Both the position numbers and the translations under genes were made by a program. Below the pieces are notes generated by a model, which saw nothing but the letters and a program-made list of their open reading frames with translations, was not told the DNA's origin and did not search any database. Of a stretch of DNA of 64,000 nucleotides, positions 53,920 to 62,000 are shown piece by piece. The stretch comes from Parasphingorhabdus litoris DSM 22379 (GTDB lineage: Bacteria > Pseudomonadota > Alphaproteobacteria > Sphingomonadales > Sphingomonadaceae), in the NCBI RefSeq assembly GCF_020906275.1, contig NZ_CP086727.1, forward strand, positions 1,984,001 to 2,048,000, read 5' to 3'. Positions within the stretch are counted from its first letter, which is position 1. Every line of letters starts with the position of its first letter.

Positions 53920-54250
53920 GACACACTCCGTTTGAGACCCTGTAAAATTAGAAAAAGTACGCCAGGAAATTATCCAGATGGTCTTTCGAACTCACATCCG
54001 AATTAAAACCCAAGGTCTCATGGCAAGAACAAATCTGTCAACTACTCGTTCGAGCAGGTTTCTCGTAAAATCATGATATTAATAGGTTTTTACAAGAAAC
54101 TGAGTGAGAGGTGTTCTACCAACTATACGTATTGCCCAGAGGCATCCTTGTTTAAAGTTTACCAAAAATCTGGTATGATTCTCGCTGCTGGCCGCTTCAA
54201 ACCACCGCAGGATATGCAATCGTATTCGATTGAAATATAGAAAGCCTGTG
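53920..54250. other. Intergenic tract between regulator and pepsin-like gene
   Basis: About 330 bases without a gene. It must hold the promoter for the pepsin, avidin, cyclophilin and downstream genes on the minus strand. GAGACC (53934-53939) and GGTCTC (54014-54019) form a distant inverted pair, and TCGTTCGAGCA lies near 54045; neither can be tied to a regulator. Overall AT-rich. Confidence 0.5.
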
Positions 54251-56926
54251 TCAGGCGAGACCAAGTCTTTTTGCCTCAATAACTGCTTTGGTCCGAGTAT
54301 TGATTTTTAGCTTTGCATATATGTTTTTCAAATGAAACTTCACAGTATGTTCTGTCATATCAAGGATACGAGCTATCTCTTTGTTTGAGTGTCCATGAAC
54401 AAGCTCAGCCAACACTTCCTGTTCTCTGCGACTTAAGAGCAAACCTTCCAAGTCCGATCTAGATGTATTCATCTTGGACAGCTCGGCTATAAGGGATTGG
54501 GTGAAATCAATTACCAAAATATCAATAAAGACATCATGAGCGTGTCTTAAAACCGCCCTCAACAGTGGCAGAATGCTATAGTCATGGACAAAGGGTCCAC
54601 GCATTGATTCTGGAGCAGAAAAAGTCAGTGCCTCTACCAAATCACCAACTGCAGATTCCCGCCGCCCCGCAATATGAAATAATTTCGATCGATTTACCAA
54701 CAAAACGGTCAAGTGTAAGTTTGCACCAAATGATCGCGCGCACTCGATACCGCTATCGAGTTGTTCGATAGCCAGCGAGCGATCAATAGACGAGAAATAG
54801 TGGGCAAGAGAAAGCCGAGATTCCAAATAGGGGAGCCAGCAGAACGGATCGAGTTTCCAACAGTCAAGTGGGAAACTCTCCTGCAATCTTAACGCCAATG
54901 ACGTCCTATCCGAAGATTCTTCAAACCTGAGTGCAGCCGAGCCTGTCAAATGGCTGAGACGATTGAGCCCTCGCTCTCTTGCGACATTGTCAAATCTCTT
55001 TAGAGAACGAGTCACCCTATCAAGAACAGTATGTTCAACAATTAGAGTCGCGTGGTAGATATCCAACCAACCATCATATTGTTCCACTCGGTCAAGATCT
55101 CGATCAATTTGTTCTTCAAGACCGCTTTGCTGTCTTCCTGCCCAATAGTTCAGATAAACTGTTAAAAGCCTAGAGATGGCACGAAGTCCAGGGTCGTAGG
55201 CAAAATTTTCTTCCGCCATACTTGTAGCCAGGCTGAAATGAGCTTCGGCTGCGCGCAAACGCCCCTGATACATCGCAGCAATTCCCGCATGCAAAAAAGA
55301 ATAGTTTACGCCTAAAACTGACCCTGCCTCACGCATGCTTCGAACCGCTGACTGTGCCGCTTGTTCTGCATCAGAAAATTGCCCTGTGGCGAGATGGCAT
55401 ACTATTAATTGGGAACTTATAATTGATTTTGTAACAGGATCATTAGCCGGAATCTTGTTCTGCGAAGCTTGAATATCTTTAATCTTATCAGCGGTTATAT
55501 GGTCATCTTCATAAACAGACAAAAGCGTTCCGACATTTAGCAAATCCCTCTCGAGGTCGCTATCATGCTCGATATCAGAGGATGGTTCACCGTTATTGGC
55601 AGTATCAAATAAAGCGCGGGCTTTTGTGAGAAGACCGTCCTTCAGATCAAGATAGGCCTTGGCTACAACAAGCCTAGGGTAGCACTTTATTTCCTCCTGG
55701 GGAACTTGCTGTAACAGACCTCTCAGATATCCAATGCCACCAAAAAGGATAAGTTCCCATCCACCGGCTTCTGCAATTAGTTCCGCGCAGCGATCAATGT
55801 CATGAGACAATCGAGCATGACGTACTGCCTCTGCAATATATCCGTTATCTTGGTACCAACGTGAAGCTCGGCGATGAACTTCAAGAACTTCTTGATTACC
55901 GTGCCTTCGATGAAGTTCTTTGCGCAAATACTCATTAAAAAGATGGTGATATCTGTAGCTTCCTTCCGGCTCGCTGACTGGGACAACTAGAGCATTGAGA
56001 AGACCCAGCTGTTCGATCATGGAATCACAATCTGCCCGTTTTGTAACAGCAGCAGCCAAAGGTGACGTATAGTTTTCCAGTTGAGATGTTTGCATCAAAA
56101 ACATTTGCAGGTCTGTATCAAGCTTGCCAACGATCTGCTCTGCCAAATATGATGCTATATGTCCGCTGCTTCCTTTGAAATTCGCCAATTCGGTATTGTC
56201 AGAATTGCCCTTAACCAACAGCTTTGCCAGTTGAACGGCAACTGGCCATCCTTCTGTTCTATGAAATAGTGTTGTAAGTATCTCATCGCTTATTTGGCTA
56301 TCAAATATCTCTCTCAACTCATTTTTCGAAAATTTCAGATCGTCACTATTCAATTCACAGGCTCGACCCTCTGCAAACAAATGTGAAACTTGAAATGCTG
56401 GAGTTGTGCGAGACGATATGACAACCGTAAGGTTATCGGGTGCTGCATCAAGCATTGCGAGCACAACGCAATCAACTGTTGGGGAATCTATCCGATGGTA
56501 ATCGTCCAACACTATGACTAGGGAGGATTCAAATTCCGCTATCATCTCTAAAATAGATGACAGAGCGTCTAAAACTCCGCCCGCGACGAAACCTTCTTCC
56601 GCGCTCGCCTCCAATCCTTTCAATGGGATATTCGCTGACGACAGCGAAGCTATTAAATAGGAAATGAATTGTGTCGGTTCGCCATCAGCCTCATCCAGAG
56701 TCAGCCAGGCTACGGCTTTCTCATGCCCAATTTCTCGCTTACTCCACTGCGAGATGGTAGTCGATTTGGCATAGCCAGCAGGAGCAGCAACAATACACAA
56801 ATCATATTTTAACCACTCATCCATTTGTGACGTTAAGCGAGAACGGGGAACCAGTGATACTTTGCTGCGCGGGATCTCCAATTTCGACTTAACAAGCCAA
56901 TCATGATTAAGTTGGGGGAGCTTCAT
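54251..56926 (-). CDS. MalT/LuxR-type ATP-dependent transcriptional activator
   Basis: The 891-residue protein is a large ATP-binding LuxR (MalT-like, STAND) regulator. Walker A is AAPAGYAKSTT near residue 50-60, with a Walker B-like LVIVLDDYHRID near 135-145. A winged-helix region and a long tetratricopeptide-like middle follow (ALFDTANNGE, LLNVGTLLSVYEDD, AEQAAQSAVRSMREAG). The C-terminal ~65 residues form the LuxR DNA-binding domain: LLSRREQEVLAELVHGHSNKEIARILDMTEHTVKFHLKNIYAKL. MalT-type proteins are activated by binding a sugar or other small ligand in the sensor region. It is upstream of, and on the same strand as, the protease/avidin/receptor/HyuAB cluster, so it is the likely activator; the ligand may be the cluster's substrate. 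No good ribosome site precedes its ATG. Confidence 0.92.
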   Translation of the reverse strand: MKLPQLNHDWLVKSKLEIPRSKVSLVPRSRLTSQMDEWLKYDLCIVAAPAGYAKSTTISQWSKREIGHEKAVAWLTLDEADGEPTQFISYLIASLSSANIPLKGLEASAEEGFVAGGVLDALSSILEMIAEFESSLVIVLDDYHRIDSPTVDCVVLAMLDAAPDNLTVVISSRTTPAFQVSHLFAEGRACELNSDDLKFSKNELREIFDSQISDEILTTLFHRTEGWPVAVQLAKLLVKGNSDNTELANFKGSSGHIASYLAEQIVGKLDTDLQMFLMQTSQLENYTSPLAAAVTKRADCDSMIEQLGLLNALVVPVSEPEGSYRYHHLFNEYLRKELHRRHGNQEVLEVHRRASRWYQDNGYIAEAVRHARLSHDIDRCAELIAEAGGWELILFGGIGYLRGLLQQVPQEEIKCYPRLVVAKAYLDLKDGLLTKARALFDTANNGEPSSDIEHDSDLERDLLNVGTLLSVYEDDHITADKIKDIQASQNKIPANDPVTKSIISSQLIVCHLATGQFSDAEQAAQSAVRSMREAGSVLGVNYSFLHAGIAAMYQGRLRAAEAHFSLATSMAEENFAYDPGLRAISRLLTVYLNYWAGRQQSGLEEQIDRDLDRVEQYDGWLDIYHATLIVEHTVLDRVTRSLKRFDNVARERGLNRLSHLTGSAALRFEESSDRTSLALRLQESFPLDCWKLDPFCWLPYLESRLSLAHYFSSIDRSLAIEQLDSGIECARSFGANLHLTVLLVNRSKLFHIAGRRESAVGDLVEALTFSAPESMRGPFVHDYSILPLLRAVLRHAHDVFIDILVIDFTQSLIAELSKMNTSRSDLEGLLLSRREQEVLAELVHGHSNKEIARILDMTEHTVKFHLKNIYAKLKINTRTKAVIEAKRLGLA

Positions 56927-57238
56927 TTGACTATCGCAATTCTCTTTTGAATTTGTTCTATAGTTACACCTGTGACCGTCCCACCGCGTTTGAAATTAGA
57001 ATCTAGCTTATCACAATCATGTAACAAGGAGTAAATGATTAAATCACTAGCTTATGGACCTAGTTTAGCTCAAAGTATCTTGGCAGGTCGACAATCCGTT
57101 GTGAAAAGTAAAAGAATATTCCGAAGGCCATTTTCTAAGAATGGTAACCACCATCTTGCGAAAGGCTGAAGTACCCCATCCAATATTATAAATTCCACAC
57201 GATACCCAGCCTTGCGACAGTTCATATTTTGAACACCG
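56927..57238. other. Intergenic tract upstream of the regulator
   Basis: About 310 AT-rich bases separate the adhesion operon from the MalT-type regulator gene. The only frame of note is a 44-codon one on the plus strand (57035-57169), listed separately. The promoter for the regulator must lie here; no clear element was found. Confidence 0.5.
57035..57169 (+). CDS. Possible 44-residue basic peptide
   Basis: ATG at 57035 is preceded by AAGGAG at only three bases distance. The frame reads MIKSLAYGPSLAQSILAGRQ and continues with a Lys/Arg-rich tail (SKRIFRRPFSKNG) to TGA at 57167-57169. It is opposite to all neighbours. Nothing but the strong Shine-Dalgarno and the basic composition supports it. 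Confidence 0.2.
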   Translation: MIKSLAYGPSLAQSILAGRQSVVKSKRIFRRPFSKNGNHHLAKG

Positions 57239-57418
57239 CTATAATATTGACCAGAACACCATCGGAAGAGACCAAAGAGTCACAGAGATAACAAAGATTA
57301 TCGTAACACGTTTTCGAATACTAAACTTGTCTAAAGAACCCTTATCGGAGACGTGAGTTCCGTCGGTAATGTCAGATGTAGCGGTTTTCTGATTCATGCC
57401 TGTTGACAACTCAATCAT
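57239..57418 (-). CDS. 59-residue protein with one C-terminal membrane helix
   Basis: This small frame starts MIELSTGMNQKTATSDITDG, continues with a basic stop-transfer-like RKR, and ends in a single hydrophobic helix VTIIFVISVTLWSLPMVFWS. Its ATG lies inside the last codons of the EAL gene (8-base overlap), so it is translated with it. Small membrane proteins of this kind occur next to EAL or PilZ genes in sphingomonads, in my recollection, but I cannot name a family. It may anchor or modulate the degenerate EAL protein. Confidence 0.5.
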   Translation of the reverse strand: MIELSTGMNQKTATSDITDGTHVSDKGSLDKFSIRKRVTIIFVISVTLWSLPMVFWSIL

Positions 57419-58232
57419 GGCACTGGCCTCCTACATCAGAAGCTTTTTCCAGTAGATTCGACTTTTTCCCTTTACGGTTTCCTTGCACTGTAGATTGGTG
57501 AGGTAGACTCATCTGCGATACACCAAGCACGTTACCTTGTCCGTGCGTGGCACCCGATTTTAATGCTGCTTTGAGATGGCTGTAGGACTCGACACCTTCT
57601 GCAACCACAATGGGAGCGATAGTTCGGGCAAGTCCTACCAAATGGTGATAGGCGTCGCGATAACGAAACCCGCTATCAACGCGCCACAAGAAAGATTTAT
57701 TGATTTTGATGATATCGGGGTCGATTGTCATCATCGCATGAAATGAAGAGTGCCCGATGCCGAAATCCTCCAGCGCAAGGAGGCATCCCGCCTTCCGGAG
57801 CCTGTTAAGAAGCAACATGATTGATGGCGCTTTGCGGAATTCTTCAACATCATGAATTTCCAGTATCAGTCGCCCCGCAATATCAGGGCGATCGGCAAGC
57901 ATATTGAGTTGCTCTTTCCACCAACCATCTTTTAAAAACGAACGCGCCGAAATGCTGCAACCCAAAGCGGGGGTAGCAGGCTCCGTCAGCAGTTCCAGCG
58001 CGACCCCCACAATATGCTGATCGAACCTTTGCCCAGTTTGAGCTATGTTATTACTCTTTAAATACTCATCGGCTTCCATGACAGCCCCATCGGAATCATG
58101 GAAAACCGCCGAACATTCATGATAAAATATGTCGCTGCAATGGCTATAGATCGCATCGTCATCAAGCACAGCGACCGGCTGATAGGATTCCTGAAACGCT
58201 TCGGTCGATTTCAAGATCCGATCTTCTTTCAT
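57411..58232 (-). CDS. Degenerate EAL domain protein, probably catalytically inactive
   Basis: The 273-residue protein (start at 58232) is a single EAL domain with most catalytic positions changed. The EAL motif region reads SDIFYHE (33-39); the usual NLS asparagine is Ser in CSISARS (92-98); EITE reads EIHD (125-128); DDFGTG reads EDFGIG (155-160). The lysine in IIKINKS and the VVAEGVES glutamate remain. Several metal ligands are thus missing, so it probably binds but does not cleave cyclic di-GMP, or binds a protein. The upstream frame to 58355 lies in the IalB gene. Its ATG follows the IalB stop by one base, so translation is coupled. The C-terminal tail (about 245-273) is polar and basic. 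Confidence 0.88.
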   Translation of the reverse strand: MKEDRILKSTEAFQESYQPVAVLDDDAIYSHCSDIFYHECSAVFHDSDGAVMEADEYLKSNNIAQTGQRFDQHIVGVALELLTEPATPALGCSISARSFLKDGWWKEQLNMLADRPDIAGRLILEIHDVEEFRKAPSIMLLLNRLRKAGCLLALEDFGIGHSSFHAMMTIDPDIIKINKSFLWRVDSGFRYRDAYHHLVGLARTIAPIVVAEGVESYSHLKAALKSGATHGQGNVLGVSQMSLPHQSTVQGNRKGKKSNLLEKASDVGGQCHD

Positions 58233-58233
58233 T

Positions 58234-58710
58234 CTATCTGGCCGATCCCTGCCGGAAGGCAGTATACCGAGAGGCAAAATCCCTGAGGCCGAAATTGAAC
58301 GAATAATATTTCCTGTCGGCAAAATTCTGAAATGCAACGCGAAGTACGCCCCCACCCAACAAGCGGTCCAGCAATCGTTTCTCCAACTTTACAAAACCGC
58401 TGCATCCGTTCGCACGACACGTCAGCAGGCTGGTGCGAAAAGCCTGTTGTCCATCGATTTGCAGAACCACGCCACGTTCAAGCCCCATACCGAGCGGGAT
58501 CAGATATTCCATCACCGGGGTGCGCCCAACCATATAGATATTCAGGTTGGTCACTATACCTTCGCCGTTGTTGATGGTGTTGCTCATATTGCAATCACCC
58601 TTGCGACAAGACACTTGCCAATCTGACGCCAGTGTTTGCTGCGCTGCAACGGGACTCGCTTGACCAGCGATTAACAGCGCAGCAAACACAAGAAGCCGGG
58701 ACATGATCAT
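58234..58710 (-). CDS. Invasion-associated locus B (IalB) family protein
   Basis: The 158-residue protein has a signal peptide (about 1-23, ending PVAA) and the IalB core: DWQVSCRKGDCNMSNTINNG, a strand NLNIYMVGRTPVMEYLIPLGMGLERGVVLQIDGQQAFRTSLLTCRANGCSGFVKL. Four cysteines (C34, C39, C97, C102 approximately) fit the two disulfides of the family. IalB-type proteins are periplasmic or outer-membrane-associated and were linked to host-cell invasion in Bartonella; in environmental bacteria their role is unknown. It is coupled to the EAL gene and lies 18 bases after the small secreted protein gene, next to the adhesin. Confidence 0.88.
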   Translation of the reverse strand: MIMSRLLVFAALLIAGQASPVAAQQTLASDWQVSCRKGDCNMSNTINNGEGIVTNLNIYMVGRTPVMEYLIPLGMGLERGVVLQIDGQQAFRTSLLTCRANGCSGFVKLEKRLLDRLLGGGVLRVAFQNFADRKYYSFNFGLRDFASRYTAFRQGSAR

Positions 58711-58728
58711 GACAGAGCCACGTCCCGT

Positions 58729-59022
58729 TTACCCGATCCGGATACAAAGCTTGCTGCGGCCTTGAAAATCAGTGTCGCAAATAAAAGCTTGGGTTTGCCG
58801 TTGGAGCACGAAAAGCATCGATTGAGGCAAATATTGCATTGCCTTGATCTCGAAGCCGGCACCTATCAGTGCCGACATAGCCGGTCCAGGCGATTGCGTC
58901 TGGGGTGTAGGGGCATCTTCGTTGGAAGATGTTTGCGCGTTCGCCTGGACCGTAATGCATAGCCCTGTAACCAGGGCCGATAGGGCTATGCAATAACGAG
59001 TATTTTTGACTAGTTTGATCAT
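58729..59022 (-). CDS. Small secreted protein of the adhesion operon
   Basis: The 97-residue product has a signal peptide (about 1-29, IALSALVTGLCITVQANAQ). The mature part has a Pro/Ser/Thr/Gln-rich start (SSNEDAPTPQTQSPGP) and a short globular C-terminus (AMQYLPQSMLFVLQRQTQAFICDTDFQGRSKLCIRIG) with two cysteines that could form a disulfide. No family is recognised. It lies between the adhesin and the IalB gene on the same strand, 35 bases after the adhesin stop, and may assist adhesin or IalB at the envelope. Confidence 0.7.
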   Translation of the reverse strand: MIKLVKNTRYCIALSALVTGLCITVQANAQTSSNEDAPTPQTQSPGPAMSALIGAGFEIKAMQYLPQSMLFVLQRQTQAFICDTDFQGRSKLCIRIG

Positions 59023-59057
59023 TGTTTTACTCTGTTTTCTTTAATTGAATTTTGCGA

Positions 59058-62000
59058 TTAGAATTCCATCGCTATTCCGGCACCGACGGCCACATCACCT
59101 TGTGATGTAATACCGACGCTGGTCCGTCCGACGACATTCTCACTGAACCGGCCGTTGGCACCAAATGCCCATCCACCTTCTCCGTTGAACGCGCCGAAGG
59201 CACCACCAATGGAGAATTTGCCTTCTTGAGAAAGCTGAGGGATGTTGGCGATCGCAGTGGCAAGCGCGACACCAGCGGTGTTTCGATTGTCCCGGTCGTT
59301 CAGTTCGTTGAAGCGATTCCGCACATCGGCACCAAGTTTATTATAGGTTACCGCGCCATCCGCAATGTTTCTGGTATTGATGGCACCGTCAGCAATATCA
59401 ACAGAGGTAATCGAACCATCCCTGATGTTGATGACATTTGGACCGTTCACATTGGTGTCAGATCCTCCAACAACCGTGATGTTGCCAGCTACTTGCTCAG
59501 TAATATCAGCAACGGTAACCGAGCGCATATCACCCTCAGCATTGATGCTGACAATCCGATCGCTGGTTACATCACCATTTTGCAATACGCCCTGAGCAGT
59601 GACGGTAGAAGTCGCGGTGCCCAGCACCACTTGATCAACCATACGGGTTTGAGCACCTGCACCGACCGCTGTGGAATTGGCATATGTCGCCTGCGCACCG
59701 TTACCTACTGCGGTAGAGTTTTCGCCGGTAGCCTGACTATTGTAACCAAGTGCCGTTGCATTTCCACCAGTTGCAACTGAGTCATTGCCGAATGCATTAT
59801 TGTTGTTGGTACCGTCGGGCATGTTGTTTGCGTCAACACCGGCGCGGGCATTATCACCCACAGCCGTACCGCCTCCAGCCGCAGCTGATCCTGCCCCCAA
59901 GGCAGTTGAGGCAAAGGCGGTCGCCCCGGCACCCACAGCCGTCGTGTTGTCACCTTGCGCAGAGGCATTGTGACCGAAGGCAGCAGAGTCCGTACCCAAC
60001 GCCTGGGCGTTCTGGCCCGCCGCGATGGCGTTTTCACCTGACGCTATTGCATCAGCTTGATCGGTATTATCAGCCCGGAAATATTTGATCCCACCACCAT
60101 TGGTAATGTTGTTAATTTCCGTGGTATTGCTGTCAATATCCGTACGGTTATCTGCGATATTTGTTGTATTCTGATCAATATCGGTCCGGTTGTCCGCGAT
60201 GTTGGTCGTGTTTGTATCGATATCCGTACGGTTGTTTGCGATGTTGGTCGTGTTTGTATCGATATCGGTACGATTGTTTGCAATATTCGTCTCGTTCACC
60301 GTCACACGGTTATCGAGATTATCAATATCCGTCCTGTTCTGATCGATATCCGTACGATTATTTGCAATATTCGTCTCGTTCGTGGTCACACGATTGTCGA
60401 GATTGGTTATGTTGGTGGTGTTGTTTGCAATATTGGTAGTGTTGGTATCTACCTGCTCCGTCACCTCCTGGAATGCATCAGTCACATTGTCGGCCGTTCC
60501 GCCATTAGGTGTTGTAAACGACGGCAAGGTTCCTGCCAACACGTCACCGCTGCCAACCAAGGCATCGATATTCGTTGTCACACCAAATAGCTGCGAACCG
60601 TTTACCGCTTCGTTGGACGAAGCAGTCACCGCGCCGTTAGCCACGCCTATCAGCCTGCGATTTGCACCGGCCAAGTTGTTGAACAGCACCTCGGTACCAT
60701 TGGTCGTCGCGCCCACTGTGATAGGAGCGACATTGCCCGCTCCGGGAACGCCGGCCTGCCGAACCAACCCGACATCGCCGTTGGTGATATTGGTAATATC
60801 GGCATCTATCTCATCAAACACCGACTGTACGGTTGTTTGTGCAGTTGCATCATAGGTGAAACCGCCGGTTACCACGCCAGTTGTCGGATCATAGTCACTC
60901 GTACCGCCGAATGTGGAAGCTGTCGTGTTACCTTGAGCAGTGGTGATGTCGTCTTGCGCTGTAATTGCCGCGCCGACATTGTCATAGTTCGCCGCACCGA
61001 CAGTGTAGGTCGGAGCCGTAAAGGCACCGGTCATAGGATCGACCGCCGCGCCGCCGCCAAAGGCCGTAGCGCCAGCCTGTGCCACAGCGTTCAGCTGAGC
61101 AACATTTACCGCTTCATCCGCTTCGGCACCGGCTGCAACACCTTGAATTCTGCGATCTCCGATACCTACAATGCCGTTGGCGGGAGCTCCGGTTGCCGTG
61201 GCATAACCAGCATCAGTCGATGCTGACGTTCTGGTTCCGAAACCAAGAGCGACATCACCGACATTGGTTGCCGAAGCGCGGAAACCTAGTGCCGTAGCGT
61301 TTGCCGCATTGGCCCTTGCATCAGAGCCAATCGCCGCCGCATTGGCAGCATTGGCCTGCGCACCATAACCAATTGCACTCGCATTGCTGCCATTGGCCAG
61401 CGCGTCGTTACCAATAGCCGTTGCTTGTGAAGCATTGGCTTGCGAGCCAAAACCGCCAGCCACTGCATCAGGACCTGCATTGGACGGAGCTGCATCCATT
61501 GCCGCATTTTCAGACCGGAAAGCACCGGTTGTACCATTGTTAATATTATTAATATTGGTGGTGTTACCGTTGACCTGCGTCGTGACTCTCTGAAATGCCT
61601 CGGTCACATTGTCAGCCATCCCGCCATTGGGGGTTGTGAAGCTTGGCAGGGTTCCTGCCAGCACATTACCGCTACCCACCAGCGCATCGATATTATTGGT
61701 TACACCAGCAAGCTGCGACCCATTAATCGCTTCATCCGACGTCCCCGTCACAGCGCCATCTGACAGTCCAGACAACACCCGTGTGCCAGCTGTACCATCA
61801 AACTGAACCTCCATACCATCCGTGGCAGCAGCAACCGTAATCGGCGCGCCGGCCGCAGCCTGCTGCACCAAACCGGCAGTACCATTATTGATATTGGTGA
61901 TATCCGTATTGATTTCATCAAACACCGCCTGCACCGTTGACTGTGGAGTGGTGTCGTAAGTAAAGCCACCCGTCACAACGCCGGTGCTCTCATTATATCG

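Noticed and set aside
34751..57000. A defined genomic island integrated at tRNA-Asn
   Set aside because: No integrase and no repeat of the tRNA 3' end were found within the window, so island borders cannot be claimed; kept only as a hypothesis.
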